Assembly (NCBI GenBank): GCA_048772705.1
Contig: JBLWGC010000027.1
Coordinates: 1 to 43,794 of the forward strand
Direction of reading: 5' to 3'
Source: Leidyana gryllorum EB-2025a
Taxonomy: Eukaryota > Apicomplexa
Length of the DNA: 43,794 bases
Under the pieces are notes generated by a model. The model saw only the letters and a list, made by a program, of their open reading frames with translations, did no database searches and was not told the origin of the DNA. Positions 22,842 through 30,102 of the stretch are shown here, in pieces. The first letter of the stretch is position 1; the number at the start of each line of letters is the position of its first letter. Made by a program: the position numbers and the translations under genes.

Positions 22842-22914
22842 TGGACGACCTGGGCATCGATCCCAGCATCTCTCGCATGTTATGCGAGTGCTGCATAATT
22901 TGAGCTAGTCGCCG
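22842..22914 (-). tRNA. tRNA-Ala body with anticodon AAC
   Basis: Second tandem unit. The loop ATAACAT reads AAC, a Val anticodon, on an Ala acceptor and T arm. The D loop is damaged as in 22664, so function is doubtful. Confidence 0.6.
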
Positions 22915-23002
22915 GCTGTGCACACCCCATAGCATTTAGTGGTTCTTGACATGTTGTGACCAGTCTCCCGACTCTACCAGCAATTTGCACCACCGATCAG
23001 TC

Positions 23003-23073
23003 GGCTGTTTGGTCCAGTGGTATGATCCTTCCTTGGGGTGAAAGAGTGCTGGGTTCGATTCCCAGAACAGCCC
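23003..23073 (+). tRNA. tRNA-Pro-GGG: tRNA-Pro(GGG), weakened
   Basis: Loop TTGGGGT reads GGG; stem CTTCC/GAAAG has a mismatch. Acceptor and T arm perfect. Probably a drifted AGG copy. Confidence 0.7.
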
Positions 23074-23080
23074 TCTTGGT

Positions 23081-23097
23081 CGTCGGTTGACCCGACG
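23081..23097 (+). terminator. Hairpin after tRNA-Pro
   Basis: CGTCGG-TTGAC-CCGACG, eight bases past the gene end. Best example of the Pro-associated hairpin. Confidence 0.5.
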
Positions 23098-23261
23098 GGA
23101 CAAGTTGCCCTCAGAGCCAACACAGCCACCTCGTTAGCCCACCTCGGTAGGGCAGTCAGGGCAACTAACATCTAGAGAATCGCATTTCGGCTAAGTCTGC
23201 GACCTTGGAAAGGGGTTCCAAGAGCACAAGTGCCGTCTAGAGAGTACGGTGCCGCATAACC

Positions 23262-23334
23262 CCGTCCTGGCAGGTTTCGAACCTGCGACTTTGTGGTTAA
23301 CAGCCACACGCTCTGCCGACTGAGCTACAAGACC
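23262..23334 (-). tRNA. tRNA-Asn-GTT: tRNA-Asn(GTT)
   Basis: Loop CTGTTAA, T arm AGGTTTCGAACCTG with one extra base shift, acceptor GGTCTTG/CAGGACG. Confidence 0.83.
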
Positions 23335-23343
23335 CAATTACAA

Positions 23344-23388
23344 TGTTCTTCCACCCGAGGAAGAATTATACCACCAGACCAGACAGCC
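23344..23388 (-). pseudogene. tRNA-Pro(CGG) 5' half
   Basis: Same truncation as 4869. Confidence 0.6.
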
Positions 23389-23403
23389 GCCTGTTCAGCC
23401 TGC

Positions 23404-23475
23404 CCCCCTACGGCACAGTGGTTAGCTGTGGAGATTTTGAATCTCCCGACCTGGATTCGATTCCCCACACGACCT
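23404..23475 (+). pseudogene. tRNA-Gln(TTG), acceptor lost
   Basis: Loop TTTTGAA; T arm GGATTCGATTCCC; acceptor as in 4929. Confidence 0.6.
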
Positions 23476-23538
23476 CGCAACTAGTCCTCATACTTCTTGA
23501 AATTTCGCAACTCCTCTTGGTCTGGGGAAAGCTTTCGT

Positions 23539-23611
23539 GCACCCATGGTGTAGTGGTTACGACGTCTGCTTAGCACGCAGAAGGTCCCGAGTTCGATCCT
23601 CGGTGGCTGTA
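23539..23611 (+). tRNA. tRNA-Val body with anticodon AGC
   Basis: Val D and T arms (GAGTTCGATCC). The loop TTAGCAC in a perfect stem TCTGC/GCAGA reads AGC, an Ala anticodon. Acceptor GCACCCA/TGGCTGT pairs in part. Confidence 0.7.
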
Positions 23612-23665
23612 GCTCGCAACTTTCAGCAAGCACCAAAAAGACAATCTCAAGCGAAACCAACTGTG

Positions 23666-23737
23666 CTCCGAGACCGGGAATCGAACGCGGATCTTCCGCG
23701 TGACAGGCGGAAATACTTACAACTATACTATCTCGGA
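23666..23737 (-). tRNA. tRNA-Asp-GTC: tRNA-Asp(GTC), weakened
   Basis: Loop CTGTCAC, acceptor TCCGAGA/TCTCGGA perfect; D arm TAGTTGTAAG and T stem (CCGCG) worn. Shares these with 28286. Confidence 0.75.
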
Positions 23738-23871
23738 CGCACTGAACACGCCGGCCTCCAACCCCAAGAGCCCTTCCATTTTGTTGTGCAGACCCCCTCG
23801 CATTTTGTTGATTCTCAACATAGTATGACCACTCTCGCGACTGTGCTCACCGCGTTGCACGACCGACAGGC

Positions 23872-23943
23872 GGCTGTTTGGTCTAGTGGTATGATTCTTC
23901 CTTCGAGTGGAAGAAGTCCTGGGTTCGATTCCCAGAACAGCCC
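23872..23943 (+). tRNA. tRNA-Pro body with anticodon CGA
   Basis: Every Pro stem is intact. The loop TTCGAGT reads CGA (Ser) instead of CGG, a single-base change at position 36. Confidence 0.75.
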
Positions 23944-23951
23944 CGTTGGTT

Positions 23952-23966
23952 GTCGGTTGACCCGAC
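23952..23966 (+). terminator. Hairpin after tRNA-Pro
   Basis: GTCGG-TTGAC-CCGAC nine bases after the gene. Confidence 0.4.
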
Positions 23967-24024
23967 GCTCCACCTCAGATCAAGAGGGTACGGCTCTCGG
24001 CTAAAGCTGCAGCTGAGGGAGTTG

Positions 24025-24097
24025 TCCACTGTAGTCTAAGTGGCTAGGATATGCGGCTCTCACCCGCACGATCCGGGTTCAAGGCCCGGCAGTGGAA
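24025..24097 (+). tRNA. tRNA-Glu-CTC: tRNA-Glu(CTC)
   Basis: Loop CTCTCAC, acceptor perfect, T arm GGGTTCAAGGCCC with one loop change. Confidence 0.9.
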
Positions 24098-24153
24098 ATA
24101 TTGCTGAATGTGCTTGTAGGCAACAGTTCCTTACTTCCAGGGAAAAAGATCCA

Positions 24154-24226
24154 CACCGCCCGCGGGGCTCGAACCCGCGACTGCAAGATTAAGAGTCTTG
24201 CGCTCTACCGACTGAGCTAGGGCGGC
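24154..24226 (-). tRNA. tRNA-Lys-CTT: tRNA-Lys(CTT)
   Basis: All stems pair, loop CTCTTAA. A run of five T follows within about ten bases, a classical Pol III terminator rare in this array. Confidence 0.94.
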
Positions 24227-24302
24227 AGGCAACCAAGGACACAAAACTCGATAGCCTGACATCTAAAGTGGCTTTGGTACCCACCAGCCTCACTTGAAGA
24301 TT

Positions 24303-24374
24303 GTCCGAGTCGTCTAGTGCTTACAACAGCAAGTTGTGGCCGTGCATACCCAGGCACGAATTCTGGCTTGGATA
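24303..24374 (+). tRNA. tRNA-His-GTG: tRNA-His(GTG), weakened
   Basis: Inverted sister of 22021 with the same GGCACGAATTC T arm; loop TTGTGGC. Confidence 0.6.
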
Positions 24375-24496
24375 GTATGTCCACCGATGTCTCGAATGGG
24401 AGATGTAGGTGAAGCCTGTCCAAACCCATGATCGGGCGTAGCTGCCCATGTCCTCTCTGGATCGCTACACACTTCCATTTGACGGCTCCGTTAGTC

Positions 24497-24569
24497 GGCG
24501 CTATGGCCTAGTGGATATGGCATCGGTCTACGGAACCGGGGATTCTGGGTTCGAGTCCCAGTAGCGTCT
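24497..24569 (+). tRNA. tRNA-Arg-ACG: tRNA-Arg(ACG)
   Basis: 73 nt, acceptor GGCGCTA/TAGCGTC, loop CTACGGA, T arm perfect. Best Arg(ACG) copy. Confidence 0.92.
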
Positions 24570-24683
24570 GGGTGAATGGTCGGGTTGTAGCCTGCTGAGT
24601 CAACAACTCAGATCCTGTCTTAGCTGTCAGGGACATTGTCTCGGGATGGGGCGAGTGCCGTGTTGCGTCAACAACTATCAGAC

Positions 24684-24755
24684 GGGCTGTTCTGGGAGTC
24701 GAACCCAGGACTTCTTCCATCCGAAGGAAGAATCATACCACTAGACCAAACAGCC
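24684..24755 (-). tRNA. tRNA-Pro-CGG: tRNA-Pro(CGG)
   Basis: Loop TTCGGAT, T arm GGGTTCGACTCCC, acceptor perfect. Inverted sister of 21640. Confidence 0.9.
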
Positions 24756-24765
24756 CCCTGTGGGT

Positions 24766-24838
24766 GCCTCAGGTACTGGCAGGTTCCAAACCTGCGGCTT
24801 CGTGGCTAAGAGACTTACCGCTTGCAGGTGCCCAGTCG
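24766..24838 (-). pseudogene. tRNA-Asn-derived relic
   Basis: Inverted sister of 21558. Confidence 0.5.
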
Positions 24839-24847
24839 ATGCAGTCG

Positions 24848-24919
24848 AGCCTTCTGGCGGAAACGAACCGGCGACCTTCCCCTTACTGAGCGAATGCTCT
24901 GCCCCTAAGCTAAGAAGGC
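24848..24919 (-). tRNA. tRNA-Thr-AGT: tRNA-Thr(AGT), weakened
   Basis: Loop TCAGTAA (C33) with stem mismatch GGGGA; sister of 21476. Confidence 0.62.
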
Positions 24920-25046
24920 AATGTTAGCTGGAGATCACGCATCAGTCCCTATTGACTGAAGTTACTGGAGCACATTGCACCGGTTCAATGACTTCCACTG
25001 CTCCACCCAACGGCAAATAGGGTGTAACTAAGCTTAGAGCTTCCTT

Positions 25047-25119
25047 GCCGCCCTAGCTCAGTTGGTAGAGCGCAAGACTTTTAATCTTGCAGTCGCGGGT
25101 TTGAGCCCCGCGGGCGGTG
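25047..25119 (+). tRNA. tRNA-Lys-TTT: tRNA-Lys(TTT)
   Basis: Acceptor GCCGCCC/GGGCGGT, loop CTTTTAA, T arm CGGGTTTGAGCCCCG. Only intact Lys(TTT). Confidence 0.92.
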
Positions 25120-25162
25120 CGAGGCAAGCTTGTTAGCCGTATGAGGAGCCACTGCCGCGCGT

Positions 25163-25235
25163 GTCGAGTTGAAATGCTAGTGGTATGATGTTCCTTCGCG
25201 GAGAAGTGCTCGATTCAACTCCCAAAAAGTCCGTT
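25163..25235 (+). pseudogene. tRNA-Pro-like relic
   Basis: CTAGTGGTATGATGTTCCTTCG and CTCGATTCAACTCCC; sister of 2000 and 40402. Confidence 0.4.
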
Positions 25236-25300
25236 TTGGAGTAGGTTGCAGACAGCTCAACCGCTCGAGTCTCTCTGGCTGCTGCAGCTCTTCCGCAATT

Positions 25301-25371
25301 GCACTTGTGGTCTGAGGGTAAGATGCGACCCTTCCAAGGTCGTGACCCGGGTTAGAGTCCCGGCAGGTGCA
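25301..25371 (+). tRNA. tRNA-Gly-TCC: tRNA-Gly(TCC)
   Basis: Loop CTTCCAA, acceptor perfect; T-loop TTAGAGT has lost the invariant C56, so the B-box is weak. Confidence 0.82.
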
Positions 25372-25434
25372 GCATATGTAGGTCGAACGACCTGTCTATC
25401 AGTGAAGTGAGGGGACTGAGTCCAATACAATACT

Positions 25435-25515
25435 TGACAAGCGCCGGATTCCAACCAACGCCTTTTCGGACTGCGGCATGCACACAGTGCCTTCAGACCA
25501 CTCGCCCATGTTGCC
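25435..25515 (-). pseudogene. tRNA-Leu body with anticodon CAT
   Basis: Acceptor GGCAACA/CGCTTGTC, loop TGCATGC in stem CTGTG/CGCAG. The paralogue at 40688 reads CAA. T arm (TTGGTTGGAATCC) worn. Confidence 0.6.
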
Positions 25516-25658
25516 AGCTCGGTGAATTGCCGCCAACCAAGCGTTTCCTCTCTGTGGAAGCAGATCCGGGTGCTCCGAGGTGCCAGACTCGAGTTCCGGT
25601 GAGATTGACGACCTGGCTACCGACCATCCAGCGGCTGGCCGAGTGCCGATACAACGGC

Positions 25659-25738
25659 TGACTAGGGTGGGATTCAAACCCACGGCCTTCCGAACTGCGG
25701 CCTGAACACAGCGCCCTAGACCACTCGGCTATCTTGCC
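25659..25738 (-). tRNA. tRNA-Leu-CAG: tRNA-Leu(CAG)
   Basis: Loop TTCAGGC, T arm GGGTTTGAATCCC, acceptor CCTAGTC with a mismatch. Starts a Leu-Asp-Val cassette. Confidence 0.83.
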
Positions 25739-25828
25739 GCACCGTTGTTGGCTCGTCGCTCCACGCTTTTTTGTCCTTGAGCCAAAATAGCAAGACTTCT
25801 GGGGTTGGAGGCCGGCGTGTTCAGGGCG

Positions 25829-25900
25829 TCCGAGATAGTATAGTGGTTAGTATTTCCGCCTGTCACGCGGAAGACCCGGGTTCGATTCCCGGTCTCGGAG
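25829..25900 (+). tRNA. tRNA-Asp-GTC: tRNA-Asp(GTC)
   Basis: All stems pair: TCCGAGA/TCTCGGA, CTGTCAC, GGGTTCGATTCCC. Reference Asp copy. Confidence 0.95.
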
Positions 25901-25952
25901 ATAGATCGTCTTCCGCTCTAGATTTCGTGATGCTCACCTGAACGATGCGTGT

Positions 25953-26307
25953 TACAGCCACCGATGATCGAACTCGGGACCTTCTGCGTGGTAAGCAGAC
26001 GTCGTAACCACTAGACCGTGTGTAACCTGTGCACATCGATAATCGGCTAAATATGTGCACAGAGATAATTAGAGCTCAGACACAATCCAGCTTAGACAGT
26101 ATAGATTTATGTGTATATGTGGCGTGGTATATTTTACGTGAATTATTGGGGCAAATGCTCGAATGCAACAGACATTCTACTAAGTGGTTTAGTGGCTAGT
26201 GACTCGCCCCATCGACGAGTGTGATAACATACTATGGAGTTACGCAGTCAGACAGAGTTGAAGAAATCCCAGCAGATGACGGAGCCCAATTCTCACACCG
26301 TGGCTGC
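25953..26307 (-). pseudogene. tRNA-Val body (anticodon ACC) interrupted by a solo LTR
   Basis: The exons of this tRNA lie at 25953-26020 and 26298-26307. The insert splits it in the D-arm region. The loop TTACCAC reads ACC (Gly). The uninterrupted sister at 37319-37391 has the same ACC loop. Confidence 0.85.
26021..26297. mobile_element. Solo-LTR-like fossil, 277 bp
   Basis: AT-rich segment beginning TGTAACC and ending CTCACA, the TG...CA ends of an LTR. It is flanked by the 5-bp target duplication CCGTG (26016-26020, 26298-26302). An internal TATA-like stretch is present. Family cannot be told from the LTR alone. It looks whole as an LTR with no internal region. It is younger than the duplication that made the empty site at 37319. 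Confidence 0.85.
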
Positions 26308-26371
26308 ATGAATGGTCCTCGCAGCCCAAGAGAAGTGGCGAAGTTTCAGGGAGTAGTGAGGACCAGTTCCA

Positions 26372-26443
26372 AGGTCGCGCCGGGAATCGAACCCAGGTCG
26401 GGAGATTCAGAGTCTCCAGTGCTAACCACTACACCACGCAACC
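26372..26443 (-). tRNA. tRNA-Gln-CTG: tRNA-Gln(CTG)
   Basis: Acceptor GGTTGCG/CGCGACC, stem GGAGA/TCTCC, loop CTCTGAA, B-box perfect. Confidence 0.93.
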
Positions 26444-26646
26444 GGTTCAGCCCACCCAAAAGAGTCGGTAGAATCATCCGGACTAGCGCTTCCTCAACTG
26501 GACACACGCAACACGGGTCTCTCTACTGACCTCTGAAATATTTTAAGTGGCTCCTGTATAAAGCGCCCAGCGTAGGCGTTGGATTTGGGTGGGACAGAAA
26601 GCTCACTTAAATCCTCGAAGCAGTTGCGCTTTTTCTCAAATGCAAC

Positions 26647-26728
26647 CGACAAGGGTGAGATTCGAACTCACACGGGTGAAACCCAACGGCTTAGCAGGCC
26701 GCCGCCTTAACCACTCGGCCACCTTGTC
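26647..26728 (-). tRNA. tRNA-Ser-GCT: tRNA-Ser(GCT)
   Basis: Acceptor GACAAGG/CCTTGTC perfect, loop CTGCTAA, T arm GAGTTCGAATCTC. Confidence 0.93.
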
Positions 26729-26943
26729 GAGAGCGGAACGGGCTACACCTTCCATCGGGAATCCCGTGCGAATTGGTAGTGATGTAGGTACACCCCCTTC
26801 TCGATGTCAGTATTTGCCTTTGGAATGACTGCTTGACGGGATGGAGGAAGGTCGGAGTGGCCGGTTCAGTACCAATCATAAGGCTTTGTTGAACACATCA
26901 GTCGGCTCCTTCGGCTAGTGACTGTTCACCTCAACTCTGAAGC

Positions 26944-27015
26944 GGTCGCTTATTTCAGGCGGTCAGAGCGTGAGCCTAATAACTTCTGAGTCCGCGGTTG
27001 GAGCCCGGGCGTGGC
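26944..27015 (+). pseudogene. tRNA-Ile(AAT) relic
   Basis: Sister of 551 and 36646. Confidence 0.55.
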
Positions 27016-27086
27016 CTCGACCCGAGGAAGCCCCAATATTCCACGACCAATACGGATGAAATCCGTTATTAAGTCCGAGCTTCCTT

Positions 27087-27150
27087 GCCATCCAGCTCAG
27101 TCGGTAGAGCGCCAGCCTTTTGAAGCGCGTTCGGGTCGCCCGAGAAGTCC
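27087..27150 (+). pseudogene. tRNA-Lys relic
   Basis: Sister of 421 and 36512; GCCAGCCTTTTGAAGC in the anticodon region. Confidence 0.5.
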
Positions 27151-27211
27151 TAGTCAAGCTTGCTGAAACGTATTTGAAGCCACTGGCCGCAAAATGCCAA
27201 GTCCCACAGGT

Positions 27212-27293
27212 GGCAACTTGCCCGAGTGGTTAAGGGGGTAGACTCGAAATCTACTGGGCCTGGCCCGCGCTGGTTCAAATCCAACAGTTGTCG
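27212..27293 (+). tRNA. tRNA-Ser-CGA: tRNA-Ser(CGA)
   Basis: Loop CTCGAAA, acceptor GGCAACT/AGTTGTC, T-stem one mismatch (CCAAC). In the related block 36368 the anticodon is AGA. Confidence 0.88.
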
Positions 27294-27366
27294 TGCGATG
27301 TGATTGAAGGTCAGACACTAAATGAGGCGTGAAACATTGGCAATGTCAACCATGGATTATCTCCTC

Positions 27367-27437
27367 TGCATCTGCCGGGAATCGAACCCGGGTCGTCTCG
27401 ATGGGAACGAGACATTCTTCCACTAGACCACAGGTGC
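27367..27437 (-). tRNA. tRNA-Gly-CCC: tRNA-Gly(CCC) on a GCC-type body
   Basis: Body of the Gly(GCC) family (stem TCTCG/CGAGA) but loop TTCCCAT reads CCC, so still Gly. Acceptor GCACCTG/CAGATGC has one mismatch. Confidence 0.8.
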
Positions 27438-27533
27438 GTAACACCTTGTTGTTAGAGCTCGTACACAATAACGGCCGTTTTGCTGCGAATGAGAAGACAG
27501 GGGCAAGTTGAGCGAGTATAAGAAGCGCCTCGT

Positions 27534-27605
27534 GGGTACCTAACTCAGTAGTAGAGCAGCTGACTACAGACCAGCAAGTTCGTGGTTCAACTCCGCGCGT
27601 GCCCG
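27534..27605 (+). tRNA. tRNA-Cys body, anticodon ACA
   Basis: Acceptor GGGTACC/CGTGCCC partly paired, loop CTACAGA reads ACA, also a Cys anticodon; the normal GCA form is at 38572. Confidence 0.7.
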
Positions 27606-27685
27606 AAGTTGGGCTGGAACGTTCGGAGGTGTTAAACCAGCATTCCTGACCACAAGGCAATGAGTCTGGAGCGGGGGATGGTTTT

Positions 27686-27757
27686 GGGCCTATGGCGCAA
27701 CGGTAGCGCGTCTGACTCCAGATCAGAAGGTTGGGTGTTCGAATCACTCTGGGCTCA
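27686..27757 (+). tRNA. tRNA-Trp-CCA: tRNA-Trp(CCA)
   Basis: Acceptor GGGCCTA/TGGGCTC, loop CTCCAGA in stem TCTGA/TCAGA, T arm GGTGTTCGAATCACT. The only intact Trp gene in the window. Confidence 0.9.
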
Positions 27758-27897
27758 ATCAGATTCTATGTTTTTCCCCTTTAGGGCGCAACCTGACAAA
27801 AGTGGGATGCGAGTGCTACAGCTGTCCGCCAGTGTCTGATTGGCGCTGGTGTTCAACGGCGTAGAATTCTGGTAAGTCAGCCATGTGCTATGTCCTC

Positions 27898-27968
27898 TGC
27901 ATCTGCCGGGAATCGAACCCGGGTCGTCTCGATGGCAACGAGACATTCTACCACTAGACCACAGATGC
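27898..27968 (-). tRNA. tRNA-Gly-GCC: tRNA-Gly(GCC)
   Basis: All stems perfect, loop TTGCCAT. Reference Gly(GCC) copy. Confidence 0.95.
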
Positions 27969-28111
27969 ATGACTCGTGGTTGTTCAAGCTCGTGCACAAT
28001 AATAGCCGTTTTGCTTCCAATGTTAGCCGGGTGCTACGTGCACGGCGGGCAGTCCCGCGCATCGTGCGGGCATGCTGGGATGCAGTCGCAGGTTGTCCTA
28101 ACTACAACGGC

Positions 28112-28191
28112 TGACAAGAGTGGGATTCGAACCCGCGCCCTTTCGGACTGCGGCCTGAACACAGCGTTTTAGACCACTAGGCCATCTTGCC
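28112..28191 (-). tRNA. tRNA-Leu-CAG: tRNA-Leu(CAG)
   Basis: Loop TTCAGGC; D arm CTAGTGGTCTAAAACGC worn by two changes; T arm GGGTTCGAATCCC. Confidence 0.83.
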
Positions 28192-28285
28192 GGAATGTTG
28201 TTGGCTCGCCCTTCCACGTGTTTCCTGTACTTGGAATCTCAAAATGGAAGGACTTTTGGGGTTGGAGGCCGGCATGTCCAGAGCG

Positions 28286-28357
28286 TCCGAGATAGTATAG
28301 TTGTAAGTATTTCCGCCTGTCACGCGGAAGATCCGCGTTCGATTCCCGGTCTCGGAG
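28286..28357 (+). tRNA. tRNA-Asp-GTC: tRNA-Asp(GTC), weakened
   Basis: Loop CTGTCAC, acceptor perfect; D arm TAGTTGTAAG and T stem CCGCG worn as in 23666. Confidence 0.77.
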
Positions 28358-28410
28358 ACACTTCGTTCTTCCGCTTTAGATTTCGTGGTGCTCACCCGAC
28401 AAACGCGAGT

Positions 28411-28483
28411 TACAGCCACCGAGGATCGAACTCGGGACCTTCTGCGTGTTAAGCAGACGTCGTAACCACTAGACCATGGCTGC
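28411..28483 (-). tRNA. tRNA-Val-AAC: tRNA-Val(AAC)
   Basis: 73 nt, GCAGCCA/TGGCTGT, loop TTAACAC in TCTGC/GCAGA, T arm GAGTTCGATCCTC. Reference Val copy. Confidence 0.94.
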
Positions 28484-28635
28484 ACGGAGCTTCCCAACTG
28501 TGAGAGGGGCGTGTGTTTCTGGGAACACACATATCATGAGGAGCCTGATTGTCATCTAGGGGACCTGTAGCCTCACAGAAATGGGACGGGCTGGAGTAGT
28601 ACTCATTACTTTGTGGTCAGGAATGGAAGTGTCAC

Positions 28636-28706
28636 GCATCTGTGGTCTAGTGGTAGAATGTCTCGTCGCCATCGAGACGACCCGGGTTCGATTCCCGGCA
28701 GATGCA
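28636..28706 (+). tRNA. tRNA-Gly-GCC: tRNA-Gly(GCC)
   Basis: Perfect stems; loop TCGCCAT (C33). Confidence 0.88.
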
Positions 28707-28767
28707 GATGAGATAGCACATGGTTGAGTTTCATGCGTGAGTTGTCTGCTCCTCCAATCACACCACA

Positions 28768-28849
28768 CGACAACTGCTGGATTTGAACCAGCGCGGGCCA
28801 GGCCCAGTAGATTTCTAGTCTACCCCCTTAACCACTCGGGCAAGTTGCC
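28768..28849 (-). tRNA. tRNA-Ser-AGA: tRNA-Ser(AGA)
   Basis: Perfect class II Ser with loop CTAGAAA. Confidence 0.93.
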
Positions 28850-28912
28850 AACGGTAGAACTAGGCATGCCGCAGGCAATGGCTTCACATACGGTTCAGCA
28901 GCTTGACTCGGA

Positions 28913-28984
28913 CCGCTCGCGCTGTCCGAACCCGCGGTCTCTTCATTGAAAGTCTTGCGCTCTACCGACGGAGCTGGCCCGGCA
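28913..28984 (-). pseudogene. tRNA-Lys relic
   Basis: GCCGGGCCAGCTCCGTCGG and GAGCGCAAGACTTTCAATG; 3' half decayed. Sister at 39025. Confidence 0.5.
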
Positions 28985-29050
28985 AGGAAGCTTGGACTTG
29001 GAAAAAAGTTCCTTTCGTATTGGCAACTCTTTATCAGGGATCCACTCACT

Positions 29051-29124
29051 TGGTCACGCCCGGGCTCGAACCGGGGACCTTGAGCTTATTAGGCTCACGC
29101 TCTAACCGACTGAGCTACGGGACC
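29051..29124 (-). tRNA. tRNA-Ile-AAT: tRNA-Ile(AAT)
   Basis: 74 nt, acceptor GGTCCCG/CGTGACC with a mismatch, loop CTAATAA in TGAGC/GCTCA, T arm CCGGTTCGAGCCCGG. Confidence 0.9.
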
Positions 29125-29243
29125 ACTTCTGCGACGACAGATGGCACCGACCCCGCTGCTGGATCCCCCCTGAGCTAGAATCAAACATCAGAGCCATTCA
29201 GACACTGGCAAGAAGCTGTAGACCGCGCAAAGCGCTGGAAGGG

Positions 29244-29280
29244 CGTCGGCCCGAATCCCACTCTTCTCAGGTTGCGCCCC
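29244..29280 (+). pseudogene. tRNA-Leu 3' scrap
   Basis: GGAAGGGCGTCGGCCCGAATCC then CACTCTTCTCA matches the Leu variable and T arms. Confidence 0.45.
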
Positions 29281-29298
29281 ATACGGGAAGAACATGAG

Positions 29299-29369
29299 GT
29301 CTAATTGAGTGATTCGAACGCCCAATTTTCTAAGCTGAAGTCAGACCCGCTATGTTCCGCCATAGGCCC
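29299..29369 (-). pseudogene. tRNA-Trp body with anticodon TCA
   Basis: GGGCCTATGGCGG start and loop CTTCAGC in TCTGA/TTAGA. TCA would read UGA, but the acceptor 3' strand no longer pairs. Sister of 38712. Confidence 0.6.
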
Positions 29370-29438
29370 GGCTCCAGACTCATTGCATCGTGATCAGGAA
29401 TGGAGATCCAACATCTTTGAGCGTTTCAGGTCATCTTC

Positions 29439-29512
29439 AGAGCACCCACGGAGTTCAACTACGGGATTGCGCTGATATGCAGTCAGCTGCTAAACCACTG
29501 AGCTATGTACCC
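29439..29512 (-). tRNA. tRNA-Cys-GCA: tRNA-Cys(GCA), weakened
   Basis: Loop CTGCATA in GCTGA/TCAGC, T arm AGTTGAACT. Acceptor GGGTACA/GGTGCTC imperfect. Confidence 0.68.
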
Positions 29513-29616
29513 ACAAACTGCCCGTCATGGTCGTTCAACCCAGTTTTATGATTCCATTCGTTCAGAAAAACAAAAACGGCCGTTACCGTGTACGAGCTTC
29601 AACAACAAGGCGACAC

Positions 29617-29686
29617 GCATCTGTGGTCTAGTGGTAGAATGTCTCGTTGCCTCGAGACGACCCGGGTTCGATTCCCGGCAGATGCA
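29617..29686 (+). tRNA. tRNA-Gly-GCC: tRNA-Gly(GCC), one base short
   Basis: Same 6-nt anticodon loop as 5541; otherwise perfect stems. Confidence 0.7.
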
Positions 29687-29750
29687 GAGGAGATCGCACA
29701 TGGTTGAGTTTTATGCGTGAGATGGTGTTTGACCCTCCGATCACATCGCA

Positions 29751-29832
29751 CGACAACTGCTGGATTTGAACCAGTGCGGGCCAGGCCCAGTAGATTTCGA
29801 GTCTACCCCCTTAACCACTCGGGCATGTTGCC
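29751..29832 (-). tRNA. tRNA-Ser-CGA: tRNA-Ser(CGA)
   Basis: Identical to 5675, loop CTCGAAA. Confidence 0.85.
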
Positions 29833-29947
29833 AACGGTCGAACTCGGCATCCCGCAGACAGTGGCCTCACATACGGTTCAGCAAGCTTGACTCATCCCCT
29901 GTCTCAAATAAGGTAACGAGTCTTTTTGAACTCCGCCTGCCACGTCA

Positions 29948-30006
29948 CTCGACAGCTGCTAGATCTGAACCAGTGGGGCCAGGCGATACTGACGACTCAG
30001 GCGTTT
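29948..30006 (-). pseudogene. tRNA-Ser 3' fragment
   Basis: Copy of 5872. Confidence 0.5.
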
Positions 30007-30029
30007 GAGACAGTGAGGCTGTGGGTTGT

Positions 30030-30102
30030 GCGGTGGTGGCGCAATGAATAGCGTGTTGCCCTCCGGAGGCAAAGGTTGTGGGTTCGAGTCCCGCCCACCG
30101 TT
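30030..30102 (+). tRNA. tRNA-Arg-CCG: tRNA-Arg(CCG)
   Basis: Identical to 5954. Confidence 0.85.

Larger units (their letters stand above)
22590..22945. repeat. 178-bp tandem duplication
   Basis: Two units, each with a Gly 3' scrap (ACCGGAGGTGCAG) and an Ala-body gene. The anticodons of the two Ala bodies now differ (AGC and AAC). Confidence 0.85.
23255..23740. repeat. Segmental duplication A, partial copy 3
   Basis: Asn, Pro half, Gln(TTG), Val and Asp in the order of 4779-5251. Confidence 0.85.
26300..27330. repeat. Segmental duplication C, inverted copy
   Basis: Reverse complement of 36360-37400: Val, Gln(CTG), Ser(GCT), Ile relic, Lys relic, Ser. Related pieces lie at 1-750 (direct to 36095) and 757-1240. 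Confidence 0.88.

Noticed and set aside
22590-22945. CRISPR-like repeats
   Set aside because: Only two long units containing tRNA genes; no short regular repeats with unique spacers.
29299-29369. Selenocysteine or UGA-suppressor tRNA
   Set aside because: The body is Trp with normal arm lengths and a broken acceptor; tRNA-Sec has a long acceptor and variable arm.
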